Counted from the first letter of the stretch, positions 43,717 through 53,778 are shown. The stretch: DNA of 64,000 bases from Roseiarcus sp963820775 (GCA_963820775.1 CAWGBF010000008.1:1-64000); one strand, 5' to 3'. Made by a program: numbers and translations. Notes: generated from the letters alone by a model not told the origin.

Positions 43717-46700
43717 GGCAAGCGACCCAGATCTTTAAGTTCGCGCAGCGCCTGTGCGTCGCGAGGCGTTACGTCGGGAAAGTCGGGCGAAGCCGTTGCG
43801 GGATCGAAGTAGCGCCATGAGCGCGCGCATTTAACGCCGCGAGCGCGCTCGACGAGGACGCCGACCTCCGGCGCCTCGGGAAGACGAAACGCCGTTTCGG
43901 GCATCGGCGTCCCGAATTCGATCGCAATGTCTGAGGTGATGCAGACTTCAGCAAAATCGACGCCTTCGAGGGCCTTCAGGTGCTCGGGATTGCTCAGATA
44001 GATCCGCGGCGCAGCTTCCAGCGAGGAGCCGATCTAGCTTGTCAGCCCGGGCGATTTCGATCGCGCCGGTGACGGCGAGACGCAATAAGCGGATGGTCTC
44101 CCAAGTCGTGGCCAACTGGTCGTCCCTCCACGCAGTGGGTATTGGCGGAAATTGTTCGAGATGGATCGAGCGATGAGCGGCGTCTCGCGCTGACCAGGCT
44201 TCCTCGGTCGTGAAAACCAGGACCGGCGCGAGCCAAACCGTAACGGCGCGGAAGATGTGCTCGATCGCCTCCAACGCCCCGCGCCGCCTGACGCTGGATG
44301 GCGGATCGCAGTAGAACGCGTCCTTGCGAATGTCGAAATAGAAGGCGGAGAGATCGGCGTTCATGAACGCGGTCAGCGTCGCGACGACGCGCGCGAAGTC
44401 GAAATTGTCGTAAGCCTCACGAACCTTGAGGTCGAGTTCGGCGAGCTTATGCAGCATCAACCGCTCAAGATCGGTCATCGCCGCATATCCGACCGAATCG
44501 CCGGATTCCCGATGGGCAAGGGTTCCCAGCATCCAACGAATCGTATTGCGCAACTTGCGATAGTTGTCGCTTACAGCTTTCAGGATTTCCGGACCAATGC
44601 GCTGATCGTCGGTGTAATCGACGCTGGCCACCCACAGACGCAGGATGTCAGCGCCCGAAACGCGGATGACGTCCTGGGGGAAAGTCTGGTTGCCCAGAGA
44701 CTTCGACATTTTGCGGCCGCTCTCGTCGAGCGTGAAGCCGTGGGTCAGCACGACGTCGAACGGCGCGCGGCCGCGCGTGCCGCAGCTTTCCAGAAGAGAC
44801 GACTGAAACCAGCCGCGATGCTGGTCCGAGCCTTCGAGATACATCACCGTGTCGGCGCCGCCGTCGATTGCGCGCCGGATGCCGGCCAATCCGGGAAAGT
44901 GCTTGGGGTCCTCGAGGACGAAGGCGTGCGTCGATCCCGAAATCGAACCAGACTTCGACCAGGTCGTCGATCTTGTCGTAAACCCCGGCATCATGCTTGG
45001 CGCCAAGGAACCGCTCCTTCGCTCCTTTGGCGAACCATGCGTCGGCGCCTTCCCGTTCGTAGGCGTCGGCGATCCTCGCGTTCACTTCGTCGTCGAACAG
45101 GATTTCGTGACCGTCCTTGCGGACGAAAATCGACAGCGGCACCCCCCAGGCGCGCTGGCGCGACAACACCCAGTCGGGCTTGTTGGCGACCATGCCCTTG
45201 ATCCGGTTCTCGCCGGACGGCGGCGCCCATCGCGTCCGTTCGATCGCCTCGACGGCTAGGGTCCGCAGCGTCTTACCGCCGTGCGCATTGGCGAACGGCC
45301 GATCCATCGCCAGGAACCATTGCGGGGTGTTGCGAAAGATCACCGGCGTTTTCGAGCGCCAGCTATGCGGATACTGGTGCTTGAGCTTGCCGCGCGCGAC
45401 GAGCGTCCCGGCTTCGACCAGCGCGTCGATGACAGCCTTGTTCGCGTCGCCGACCTTGCCCTTGTCAGTGATGACGCGCCTGCCCTCGAAGCCCGGCGCC
45501 TCGTCGGTGAAGGCGCCGTTCTCGTCGACCGTGTAGGGAATGCGCGTATCGATCCCGCGCTCCTGAAGCAGTCGCGTGCTCGCGGTCCAGAGCTCGAAGT
45601 CCTCGCGCCCATGGCCGGGAGCGGTGTGGACGAAGCCCGTGCCCGCGTCTTCCGTGACATGGTCACCGTCGAGCAGAGGGACGACGAAGCCGTAACCATG
45701 CCCATGAAGCGGATGGGCGCAGGAGACGTGTTCGAGGACGCCCCAGGGCACGTCGCAAAGACGCAGCACGGACTGCTCATCCAGTCCCGCAGCCTCAAAA
45801 ACGGTCCTTTCAAGCGAGTCCGCGACGATGAAGCGACTGCCGACTGCAATACGGCTGTCCGCAGGCACCCTTGTGACTTCGTACATTCCATACTCGACGC
45901 GTGATGAGAACGCGATCGCCCGATTTCCCGGGATCGTCCACGAAGTCGTCGTCCAAATGAGGACGGAAACGCCCTTCATTAACTCATGCTGGAGCAGGAA
46001 GGGCTCGTCGTCTTCTACGTTTTCTGCGTTGAACGGGCGTCCGCCGTAAGAAACGACAGGGAACGCCACGAACACCGTGTCGCTGACATGGTCTTCGTAC
46101 TCGACCTCGGCCTCGGCGAGCGCCGTCTTTTCAACAACGCTCCACATCACCGGCTTCGAGCCGCGATAGAGCAGCCCGCTCGCGACGAATTTGAAGATTT
46201 CCCGGGCGATCTGCGCTTCGGCGGGATAGCTCATCGTTGTGTAGGGATGATCCCAATCGCCAACGACGCCTAGCCGCTGGAATTCTTCCCGCTGCACGGA
46301 GAGCCAGTGTTCGGCGTAGGCGCGGCATTCCTTGCGGAAGGCGATGATGGCTTGCGAATCGGAGAAATCGGGCTTGGACTTTCCCTTGCTTCGGTAGAAT
46401 TCTTCCTCGACCTTCCATTCGATCGGCAGCCCGTGACAGTCCCAGCCGGGCACGTAGTTGGATTCGCGGCCGGTCATCTGATGCGAGCGCATGACAATGT
46501 CTTTCAGCGTCTTGTTCAGCGCCGTGCCGATATGGACATTGCCGTTGGCGTAGGGCGGGCCGTCGTGGAGCACGAATTTGGGTCGGCCCTTGCCGCTCTC
46601 GCGCAGCTCGCCATACAGGTCCTCCGCCGCCCAGCGAGCCAGAATCTCAGGCTCCTTTTGCGGCAGACCGCCCCGCATGGGAAAATCGGTCTTCGGCAGA

Positions 46701-46762
46701 TACAGAGTGCGGGAATAGTCGAGGGCCGTGACGGACGCGTCGGACATGAGATCAGAGGCCAA
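43713..46762 (-). CDS. ileS: Isoleucyl-tRNA synthetase (frameshifted)
   Basis: Class I synthetase, about 1,015 residues when joined. HIGH motif in PPYANGNVHIGTALNK, editing domain around LIWTTTSWTIPGNRAIAF, and KMSKS in ESGRKMSKSLGNQ. Two extra bases split the gene: at about 44944 (DLVEVWFD to SGSTHAFVLE) and at about 44033 (ARADKL to IGSSLEAAPRIYLS). The C-terminus reads GVKCARSWRYF, with Ser where many bacteria have the second zinc Cys, a form I recall from alphaproteobacteria. The gene is essential, so the shifts are read as errors. Confidence 0.95.
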
Positions 46763-47128
46763 ATTCGGGTGTCGCTGAAGGGACGCGTCCGATTAGAGGA
46801 TTTGGGGCCATTCGCCAAATACGTTCTCAGCGTTTGGCCAAGCGTGCTCCGGCGTTGGGTGATTCGGCCACGCTGGTTCGAAGAGCCGTCTTGGGAACGC
46901 GTCTGAGCGGCGCGCGGGCCTTAGTTCCTTTTTAGTTCCGCCCCCTCAATGGTGTCAGTGGCTTAGGACCCCGTCGGTTCCGTCCTGCCACTCCTAAGCC
47001 GCTGGCGTCTTTCGGGCCTGCGGCCACGCTGGGACCCGCCAGCGCGGTTTTGGCGCCGGTCGAGCCCTTTCAAGGAGTTAGGCGCCAAAACCTGTCACAA
47101 AGTAGAGCTTAAGAACGTAATCAATCTG
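46763..47128. other. Structured intergenic region between ribF and ileS
   Basis: 366 bp with three inverted repeats: CAGTGGCTTAGG (46956-46967) with CCTAAGCCGCTG (46993-47004), one mismatch; CGCTGG (47027-47032) with CCAGCG (47039-47044); and GTTTTGGCGCC (47047-47057) with GGCGCCAAAAC (47081-47091), perfect. Both neighbours are transcribed leftward, so this lies after ribF and before ileS. It may hold the ribF terminator and an ileS leader. No coding frame is convincing. Confidence 0.6.
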
Positions 47129-48085
47129 TTATATTTGCCTCACCGCGGCGCGTGACTCCAGAATGGCCCGAGCCCGCTCCTTGTCCCGCATCATTTCGGC
47201 GACCAGCGAGGGAATGGAATCGAACTTCCGCTCGTCCCGGATCCGTTCGATGAACTCGACTTCCATCTCCCGACCATAGAGGTCGCCATCAAAATCCAGA
47301 AGATGAACCTCGAGCAGAGGCGGGCCGTCATCGACCGTCGGACGGGTGCCGAAGCTGGCGACGGCCAGAAAGGCGCGCCCATCGACCCGCGCTGCGACGG
47401 CGTAAATCCCGTGAGCAAGCCGGTTGGTCGGCTCGAGCGCAATATTCGCCGTCGGCACGCCAAGGGTTCGCCCCAGCCGCTGGCCCGAAATTACCTGGCC
47501 TGAAACCGAATAATTGCGCCCGAGACCCCGCGCCGCGGCGGCGAGATCGCCGCGCTCGAGCGCTTTACGAATGGCGCTCGAAGAGACGACGCCGGCGGCG
47601 TCTTCGACTTTCGCGAGAATCTCGACGCCAAAGCCGTGTCTCAGGCCGGCCTCGGCGAGTGTGGTTGGCGAACCGGACCGGCCCTTGCCAAAATGAAAGT
47701 CCCATCCGATGACGACCGCGGCTGCTCCGAGCCGCGCAACAAGAATCTTCGTGATGAAGTCCTCCGCGCTCATCGCAGCCAGCGAGGCGTCAAAGCGAAT
47801 GAGAACAAGCCCAGTCAGTCCGAGCCGGACGCAAATCGTGGCTTTGTCCCGGGCCGGCGTCAATCGAAACACGACCGGGCGTCCGGCGAAGAAGTCGGCG
47901 GGATGCGGTTCGAAGGTCAACAAGGCGCTGGGGCCCGCCCTCTCTTTGGCCAGGGCGACGGCCCGTTCAATGACCGCCCGATGACCCAGATGCAGGCCGT
48001 CAAAGTTTCCGATTGCGTAGACTGCGCCTTCCAACCCGTGCGGCGGCAGCATCGGGTCCGTGGCGAGCACGAAGCCGTGCGTCAT
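47129..48085 (-). CDS. ribF: Bifunctional riboflavin kinase/FMN adenylyltransferase
   Basis: 318 residues; makes FMN and FAD. The N-terminal nucleotidyltransferase domain has YAIGNFDGLHLGHRAVIERA (HxGH) and VIGWDFHFGKGRSG; the C-terminal flavokinase domain has LGRTLGVPTANIAL with the metal-binding Thr, and LLEVHLLDFDGDLYG. Intact. Followed on the same strand, after 366 bp, by ileS. Confidence 0.94.
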   Translation of the reverse strand: MTHGFVLATDPMLPPHGLEGAVYAIGNFDGLHLGHRAVIERAVALAKERAGPSALLTFEPHPADFFAGRPVVFRLTPARDKATICVRLGLTGLVLIRFDASLAAMSAEDFITKILVARLGAAAVVIGWDFHFGKGRSGSPTTLAEAGLRHGFGVEILAKVEDAAGVVSSSAIRKALERGDLAAAARGLGRNYSVSGQVISGQRLGRTLGVPTANIALEPTNRLAHGIYAVAARVDGRAFLAVASFGTRPTVDDGPPLLEVHLLDFDGDLYGREMEVEFIERIRDERKFDSIPSLVAEMMRDKERARAILESRAAVRQI

Positions 48086-48166
48086 TGCGTCCTGCCGATC
48101 CTCGGATTCCGCCGACCCGTACCCGCGTTTCGTAAGCGGCGCAACTGCCTTGGCGTCCAGACACAG

Positions 48167-48622
48167 TCACCCGGCGGGGGGCTTAAGCTTGGGCGTTGGC
48201 GGCACGCTGAGGACGCCCTCGCCGTCGAGGACGACCCGGTCGCCGACCCGACACTCGCAATGCAAGCGCACGCGGCGGTTCTTCTCGGTCAGCTCAACCA
48301 CCTCCACGCCGACGTCGACAACGTCGCCGATCTTGACCGGACCGAGAAAATTCAAGCTTTGCGAGATATAGACGGCGCCCGGCCCCGGCAGACGCATGCC
48401 AATGACCCCGGAAATAAGGCTCGCGGTATACAGCCCGTGGACAATTCGACCGCCAAAGCGGGTCTTGCGCGCGAAATGCTCGGACAAGTGGATTGGATTG
48501 TGGTCGCCGGAAAGTTCGGCGAAGCCGATGACGTCTTCATTCTCGACCGTCTTGCGAATCGTCGCCCGCATGCCGACCGCAAGATCTTCGAAATAGAGCG
48601 TCTGAAACAGCGGATCTTGCAT
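48167..48622 (-). CDS. MaoC-family (R)-specific enoyl-CoA hydratase-like protein
   Basis: 151 residues with the hot-dog fold hydratase motif: FAELSGDHNPIHLSEHFA supplies the catalytic Asp/His pair, followed by FGGRIVHGLYTASLISG. The pattern matches PhaJ-type (R)-hydratases, which feed polyhydroxyalkanoate or fatty-acid metabolism. It stands between ribF and the HAD phosphatase gene, 15 bp from the latter, in a same-strand series. Confidence 0.87.
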   Translation of the reverse strand: MQDPLFQTLYFEDLAVGMRATIRKTVENEDVIGFAELSGDHNPIHLSEHFARKTRFGGRIVHGLYTASLISGVIGMRLPGPGAVYISQSLNFLGPVKIGDVVDVGVEVVELTEKNRRVRLHCECRVGDRVVLDGEGVLSVPPTPKLKPPAG

Positions 48623-48637
48623 GCGACGGGCGAGCGG

Positions 48638-49540
48638 CTAGGGCCGAAGCAGGGGGATGGCGGCGACGGGCCAGACCGCGCTTTCATCGCACAATCGTTG
48701 CAGTTCAGTTGGATCGGCCGGCGACGCCGGGTTCTCTCCATGCAAGGACCGATGAATGCCTCCGGTGACGAAGAGCGCGTCCAACCCCGCTCGCGTCGCG
48801 CCCAGGATGTCCGTCTTCATGCCATCGCCGATTGCGAGCACCCGGCGCCTGTCGACCGCCGCGCCCCGAACCTGCTCAACGAGCGCGAGCGCCCGGTCGT
48901 AAATCGGCGCATGAGGCTTGCCGGCGTAGATGACCGAACCGCCGAGCTCCTCGTAACGGCGCGCGAGGGCACCCGCGCAATAGATCAAAGTCTCGCCCCG
49001 GTGGATCACGATGTCGGGATTGGCGCAGATCATCGCCATGCCGCGGATCGCCATCGCCTGCAGTTCAGGCTCGTAATCATCCGGCGTTTCTGTCTCGTCG
49101 TTTCTGAGGCCGGTGCATAAAGCATATTGGGCGTCTTCGAGGGAAACGAGTTTCGGCCGTGCGCCAGTCGCCTCCATGGCGGCGTCGAAGAGGCTCAAGT
49201 CGCGCGCCGGCCCGATGTGAAGGACCCGATCGCCGGCCTGCCGCTCCATCAAGCCAATCGTTACATCGCCAGAGGTGACGACGCTGTCGAACGCCTCAGG
49301 CGGAACTCCAAGTTTCAGCACTTGCCTGTGAATCGGCGGAGACGGTCGCGGGGCGTTGGTGATCAGAACGACCGCGCCGCCCCGACGCCGGAACGAAACA
49401 AGCGCCTCCGAGGCTGCCGCGAAGGAGGCCACGCCATTGTGCAATACGCCCCAGATATCGCAGAGAATCGCGTCATAGCGGTCGGAAATCTCGCTCAGAC
49501 CGCTAATTTGCCGAACGATCTGAACCTGTTCCTGCCGCAT
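48638..49540 (-). CDS. HAD-superfamily class IIA hydrolase (TIGR01459 type)
   Basis: About 300 residues, starting MRQEQVQIVRQISGLSEI at 49540; the longer open frame to 49579 adds a non-conserved leader. HAD motif I reads DAILCDIWGVLHNG, where the usual second Asp is Trp-Gly; motif II Thr lies in VVLITNAPRP; Lys and motif IV in YAGKPHAPIY and AIGDGMKTDILGA. This fits the subfamily of NagD/4-nitrophenylphosphatase-like sugar phosphatases. Substrate unknown. Confidence 0.87.
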   Translation of the reverse strand: MRQEQVQIVRQISGLSEISDRYDAILCDIWGVLHNGVASFAAASEALVSFRRRGGAVVLITNAPRPSPPIHRQVLKLGVPPEAFDSVVTSGDVTIGLMERQAGDRVLHIGPARDLSLFDAAMEATGARPKLVSLEDAQYALCTGLRNDETETPDDYEPELQAMAIRGMAMICANPDIVIHRGETLIYCAGALARRYEELGGSVIYAGKPHAPIYDRALALVEQVRGAAVDRRRVLAIGDGMKTDILGATRAGLDALFVTGGIHRSLHGENPASPADPTELQRLCDESAVWPVAAIPLLRP

Positions 49541-49689
49541 CGCCGACGCTCGGCTAGGCGACGACCCCAACCCTGTCAAGGCCCTCGAAGCCGGAGCTCC
49601 ACGGTCCGGCGCCGCCGGCCCTGCTTGACGACGCTCGGGTTGGTTCCTAGCTATGGACTTGCGGCAAGCAAGCCGTCTTTGAGGACGCC

Positions 49690-50013
49690 ATGTCAGTAAC
49701 GGCCAAAGTCACGGACGCCAGTTTCGAGAGCGATGTCATCAAATCCGACGAGCCGGTTGTCGTCGACTTCTGGGCGGAATGGTGCGGGCCATGCCGCATG
49801 ATCGGGCCAGCGCTTGAAGAGATCGCCACCGAAATGAACGGCAAAGTGAAAATCGCCAAGCTCAATGTCGACGAGAACCCTGGGGTCGCCAGCAAATACG
49901 GCATCCGTTCGATCCCGACGCTGATGGTGTTCAAGGGCGGCAAGCAGGTGGCCACCAAGACCGGGGCCGGCCCGAAGAGCGAATTGTCGCGCTGGATCAG
50001 CGCTTCGGTCTGA
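49690..50013 (+). CDS. trxA: Thioredoxin
   Basis: 107 residues, with the active site in FWAEWCGPCRMIGPALEEIA, cis-Pro in IRSIPTLMVFKGG, and the conserved Asp in VVVDF. Cytoplasmic, no signal. The gene stands alone between the HAD gene and the sensor kinase operon. RBS and start are unambiguous (MSVTAKVTDASF). Confidence 0.96.
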   Translation: MSVTAKVTDASFESDVIKSDEPVVVDFWAEWCGPCRMIGPALEEIATEMNGKVKIAKLNVDENPGVASKYGIRSIPTLMVFKGGKQVATKTGAGPKSELSRWISASV

Positions 50014-50037
50014 GCTTTCGCGGTCCGGGCGGCGAAG

Positions 50038-51426
50038 TTAAACGGGAATCCGAACCGCCGCCCTGAGGCCCCCCATCGGGCTGTCAGAAAGCGTAATGTC
50101 GCCTCCATGCGAGCGCGCGATGTCCCGCGCGATTGCGAGCCCTAAGCCCGCGCCGCCCTCGTCCTGGTTCCTCGCTTCATCCAGGCGGTAGAACGGCCGG
50201 AAGACGTCCTCGCGATAAGCGGGATCAATGCCGGCGCCGTCATCGTCGACGACGATCGACACGAATTGAGCCTCCCGGATGGCCAAAACACGGACGCGTT
50301 CGGCGTGACGCTGGGCGTTGGCGACCAGATTGCCGACGCAGCGTTTCATCGCCATCGGCCGAATGCGAATATCGAGGTCGCCGCGGGTCTCGATGCCAAG
50401 GCTTGCGCCGTGTCGCTCGGAAGCCGACCGCAAGTCCTCGAGGATCGATCCAACATTGATTCGGGCGGTTGATTCGCCTGCGTCGCCGCGCGCAAAGGCA
50501 AGATATCCCTCCAGCATCTGCCCCATTTCATCAACGTCCTTTTGCAACAATTCGCTATCGGCTGAATTGTCGAGCAACGCCAATGACAATTTGAATCGGG
50601 TCAGCATCGTGCGCAGATCATGGCTGACGCCGTTCAGCATCGCCGTGCGCTGTTCGCTCGCCCGCTCGACGCGACGTTTCATCTCGATGAAGGCGTGGCC
50701 CGCCTGCCGGACTTCCCGCGCGCCGTGCGGACTAAAGTCGAGATTTCTGCCCTTGCCAAAATCCTCCGCCGCCTTGGCCAAGCGCAAAATGGGCCGAATT
50801 TGATTGCGGAGAAAAATGATCGCGACCGTCAGGAGGAGGATCATCGCCCCCAGCATCCAGAGCACGAAAATATGGGCGTTCGCCTCATAAGCGAGAGCGC
50901 GGCGCGTCACCAGGCGGAGCACTCGGCCCCCGAGATCGACGCGTATCTCCATCAGGCCCGATCGGCCGACGGTGTCGATCCAGAAGGGCTGTGCGACCTG
51001 CTTCCTGATCTCTTTCGGAAGGGTCCGCGTAAGCGGATCCAATGCGCCGTAGAAGGAGCGAGGCATGACCGGCGGCAAAGGACCCGCCGGCAGCAATGAA
51101 GCGTCCATGCGGAACCTTTCGGACGCCAGGCTCGCTAAAGAAGCATCGTCCTCCCCTGGCGGGAGCCTTTGATAAAGGTCGGTCAGCGCGCCGACGTCAC
51201 GCGCGACAGCCTCGGAGAGCCTGCGCGTCACCAAATCCCAGTGGTGCTGCATGAACACCAACGTCACTGCGGTTTGGAGCAGGACCATCGGTACGACCAC
51301 GATCAGGAGCGAGCGTTTGTAAAGGCCCTTCGGCAGTATCTCCGCGAGGCCGCGCGCCGAGCGCCGCCAAAGCATGCGGATCTGCGCCAGCAGCCGCAGC
51401 TTGTGGAATGCGAGCCGTTCGCTCAT
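50038..51426 (-). CDS. EnvZ-like sensor histidine kinase
   Basis: 462 residues. Transmembrane helices at about 38-60 (LLIVVVPMVLLQTAVTLVF) and 187-208 (VLWMLGAMILLLTVAIIFL) flank a periplasmic domain; a HAMP-like stretch follows. H box: LNGVSHDLRTMLTRFKLSLAL; N box: VGNLVANAQRHA; G1: VDDDGAGID; G2: GGAGLGLAIARDIARSHGG. The start overlaps the response regulator stop by 4 bp. The signal is unknown. Confidence 0.92.
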   Translation of the reverse strand: MSERLAFHKLRLLAQIRMLWRRSARGLAEILPKGLYKRSLLIVVVPMVLLQTAVTLVFMQHHWDLVTRRLSEAVARDVGALTDLYQRLPPGEDDASLASLASERFRMDASLLPAGPLPPVMPRSFYGALDPLTRTLPKEIRKQVAQPFWIDTVGRSGLMEIRVDLGGRVLRLVTRRALAYEANAHIFVLWMLGAMILLLTVAIIFLRNQIRPILRLAKAAEDFGKGRNLDFSPHGAREVRQAGHAFIEMKRRVERASEQRTAMLNGVSHDLRTMLTRFKLSLALLDNSADSELLQKDVDEMGQMLEGYLAFARGDAGESTARINVGSILEDLRSASERHGASLGIETRGDLDIRIRPMAMKRCVGNLVANAQRHAERVRVLAIREAQFVSIVVDDDGAGIDPAYREDVFRPFYRLDEARNQDEGGAGLGLAIARDIARSHGGDITLSDSPMGGLRAAVRIPV

Positions 51427-52136
51427 CGGTCCGCTACGAGCCGATACCCCGCTCCTCGCGCCGTCTGCAGGTATATCGGATTGGCTGGGTCTTGTTCGAT
51501 CTTGCGCCGCAGCCGATTGACGAGGACGTCGACCGTTCGCTCCTGAGCGGCGCCGCCCGACCCCGATAGAGCTTCGCGAGAAACGATCGCGCCGGGGTTT
51601 GCGCTGAGTAAGCGCAACATCTCGCGCTCGCGCTCCGTAATGCGGACGGGATCCTCTCCGGCGCGCAGTTCTCCGCGCTCGAGCGAGAATGCGAAGCGTC
51701 CGAAGCGAACGACAGTGGTCTCCGGATTGCCCGCTGGCGGGGCTCGGGTCCGGCGAAGCACCGAGCCGATCCTGAGCAGCAGTTCGCGCGGCTCAAAGGG
51801 CTTGGCGAGATAGTCGTCGACGCCAATTTCAAGGCCGCGCACCCGATCCTGCGGTTCGCCGCGAGCTGTCAACATGAGAATTGGCACCTGCGATCGCGTC
51901 CGCAAATCGGCGGCGAAATCGAACCCGTTCTCGACCGGCATCATGACGTCAAGCACGATGATGTCGAAAGCCAATCCGTCGAGAAACGCGCGCGCCTTGG
52001 CGGCCGTCGGGGCGACCGTGACGCGATGGCCGTGTTTGACCAGATAGCTGGACAACAAAGCGCGAAGCCGTCGATCGTCGTCGACCACGAGAACATGGGC
52101 GGCGTCGTCCTGGAACGAAGTCAGCGTCGAACTCAC
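51423..52136 (-). CDS. OmpR-family response regulator
   Basis: 237 residues. The receiver has acidic residues in VLVVDDDRRLRALL, the phospho-Asp in DIIVLDVMMPVENG, Thr in LMLTARG and Lys in DDYLAKPFEPREL. The C-terminal winged helix carries RITEREREMLRLLSANPGAIVSREAL and TVDVLVNRLRRKIEQDP. Partner of the kinase downstream; its start overlaps the MarR stop by 4 bp. Confidence 0.94.
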   Translation of the reverse strand: MSSTLTSFQDDAAHVLVVDDDRRLRALLSSYLVKHGHRVTVAPTAAKARAFLDGLAFDIIVLDVMMPVENGFDFAADLRTRSQVPILMLTARGEPQDRVRGLEIGVDDYLAKPFEPRELLLRIGSVLRRTRAPPAGNPETTVVRFGRFAFSLERGELRAGEDPVRITEREREMLRLLSANPGAIVSREALSGSGGAAQERTVDVLVNRLRRKIEQDPANPIYLQTARGAGYRLVADR

Positions 52137-52660
52137 CGCGCCTGACCTGCCCGCTTCGTCGGTTCCTGGCGGCCGGCGCCGTCGCTCGTCGCCTGCTGGG
52201 GATCGATCATCGCTTTAAGAAACGCTTGCGCCGATGGGAGACCCCACTCGCCCAATTGCTCCAGCGCCAAGGCAAACCGCCGCGTCTGAACCATGGCGAG
52301 CCTTAGCGCCAGCCGCTCGCCGTCCGGCGTTGCATAAAGCTGGCGACGGCGACGATCCAGGGCCCCAGCTTGGATCTCCACGAAGTTCTTGTCGACGAGT
52401 TCTCGCAATACGCGGTTGAGGCTCTGCTTTGTGATCCGCAATATCTCCAGGAGCTCGGCGATCGTGAGCCCCGGCCGTTGGTTGACAAAATAGAGCACTC
52501 GATGATGGGCGCGGCCGAACCCGTAAGCTTCGAGCAGTCGATCGGCGTCTCCGACGAAATCGCGGTAGGCGAAAAAGAACAGTTCGATCAACTCATACAT
52601 CGGCTCTTCGCCGTGACGCGGTTGCGGCGGCGGACTGGGCTTGGAGACCTCGGACGACAT
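52133..52660 (-). CDS. MarR-family transcriptional regulator
   Basis: 175 residues starting MSSEVSKPSPP at 52660; the longer frame to 52870 runs through the divergent promoter region and overlaps the aminotransferase start, so I reject it. The winged-helix region reads HRVLYFVNQRPGLTIAELLEIL, then ITKQSLNRVLRELVDKNFV, with the wing DRRRRQLYATPDGERL. First gene of a three-gene overlapping operon with the response regulator and kinase. It may repress its own operon and the divergent aminotransferase gene. Confidence 0.9.
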   Translation of the reverse strand: MSSEVSKPSPPPQPRHGEEPMYELIELFFFAYRDFVGDADRLLEAYGFGRAHHRVLYFVNQRPGLTIAELLEILRITKQSLNRVLRELVDKNFVEIQAGALDRRRRQLYATPDGERLALRLAMVQTRRFALALEQLGEWGLPSAQAFLKAMIDPQQATSDGAGRQEPTKRAGQAR

Positions 52661-52685
52661 CGATGAGCCTATTAGGTCAGCAATG

Positions 52686-52714
52686 TTGACATAATGCGGC
52701 CCTCTTGCTATCCT
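52686..52714 (+). promoter_or_regulatory. Sigma-70-type promoter of the aminotransferase gene
   Basis: TTGACA (52686-52691) and TATCCT (52709-52714) are separated by 17 bp and lie about 80 bp before the ATG at 52794. The -35 element overlaps a small dyad gtca-gcaatgt-tgac (52676-52690), only some 20 bp from the divergent MarR start, a plausible MarR operator. Confidence 0.6.
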
Positions 52715-52793
52715 ATAAATGATCGGCGACGCGCTCCATGTAACTCCAATCGCCAGAAAACCAAACCGATTCGCATCGAACAGAGGAAACGTC

Positions 52794-53681
52794 ATGGCCT
52801 CCCAGACTTTTGACAAACGTGATGGCTGGATCTGGATGGACGGCCATCTGGTCGAGTGGCGCGAGGCCAAGGTCCACGTTCTGACCCACGCGCTGCACTA
52901 TGCGAGCGCGGTGTTCGAGGGGGAGCGCGCCTATGGCGGGCGCATCTTCAAATCGACGGCCCATTCCCGGCGGCTGAGAGATTCCGCGCAAATCCTCGAC
53001 TTCGAAGTGCCCTGGAGCGTCGCGGAGATCGACGCGGCCAAAGCCGAAGTGCTGAAAAAGAACCATCTCGCCGACGCCTATGTCCGGGCGATCGCCTGGC
53101 GCGGCTCGGAAATGATGGGCGTGGCGGCGCAGCACAACACAATCCACCTGGGCATCGCGGTGTGGGAATGGCCGAGCTATTTCGACCCCGCTCAGCGGAT
53201 GAAGGGCATTCGGCTCGATATCGCCGACTATCGACGGCCTGATCCCGCGACCGCGCCCACCCTTGCCAAGGCGGCGGGCCTCTACATGATCTGCACCATC
53301 TCCAAGCACCGCGCAGAACGTCGCGGATATGCCGACGCTTTGATGTTCGACTGGCAGGGCCGGGTGGCGGAATGCACCGGCGCCAACATCTTTTTCGCCA
53401 AGAACGGAACGATTCACACCCCGATCGCCGATTGCTTCCTCGCCGGCATCACCCGGGCCACGGTCATTGACCTTGGCCGCAAGCGCGGCTTTGAAGTCAT
53501 CGAGCGGCGAATCTTGCCCGCCGAACTCGGCGAGTTCGACGAATGCTTCATCACCGGAACCGCCGCCGAGGTGACGCCGGTCGGTGAGATCGGTCCGCAC
53601 CATTACAAGCCGGCGGCGCTGACCGCAGCGCTCATCGACGCCTATACCGAGGAAGTCAATCCGAGAACCAAGGCTGCCTGA
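52794..53681 (+). CDS. ilvE: Branched-chain amino acid aminotransferase (fold-type IV PLP)
   Basis: 295 residues. Visible are WREAKVHVLTHALHYASAVFEGERAYGG, the PLP Lys in ICTISKHRAERRGYADALMFD, GRVAECTGANIFFAKNG with the phosphate-contact region, and ITGTAAEVTPVGEIG. The start at ATG 52794 fits the family N-terminus (MASQTFDKRDGWIWMDG). It transfers amino groups to branched-chain 2-oxo acids. Divergent from a MarR operon. Confidence 0.92.
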   Translation: MASQTFDKRDGWIWMDGHLVEWREAKVHVLTHALHYASAVFEGERAYGGRIFKSTAHSRRLRDSAQILDFEVPWSVAEIDAAKAEVLKKNHLADAYVRAIAWRGSEMMGVAAQHNTIHLGIAVWEWPSYFDPAQRMKGIRLDIADYRRPDPATAPTLAKAAGLYMICTISKHRAERRGYADALMFDWQGRVAECTGANIFFAKNGTIHTPIADCFLAGITRATVIDLGRKRGFEVIERRILPAELGEFDECFITGTAAEVTPVGEIGPHHYKPAALTAALIDAYTEEVNPRTKAA

Positions 53682-53705
53682 CGCTAGTCGCGAGGAAGAT
53701 TCGAG

Positions 53706-53739
53706 CGCAAAAAGAGGGCCGCGTCCGATTGGCGCGGCC
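53706..53739 (-). terminator. Rho-independent terminator downstream of the UvrD/PcrA helicase gene
   Basis: On the minus strand, arms GGCCGCG (53739-53733) and CGCGGCC (53723-53717) with a 9-base loop are followed by CTCTTTTTG. It lies 40 bp after the helicase stop at 53779. On the plus strand no T run follows, so it serves the minus strand. Confidence 0.7.
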
Positions 53740-53778
53740 GTGCGGAGTGACCGCGGCCGACCTGTCGCTCGGTTTCAC

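Noticed and set aside
46763..47128. tRNA gene or T-box before ileS
   Set aside because: No cloverleaf or CCA end could be traced, and T-box leaders are not expected in alphaproteobacteria.
47636..49120. A 494-codon plus-strand frame over ribF, MaoC and HAD genes
   Set aside because: It runs antisense through three recognised genes and has no family signature.
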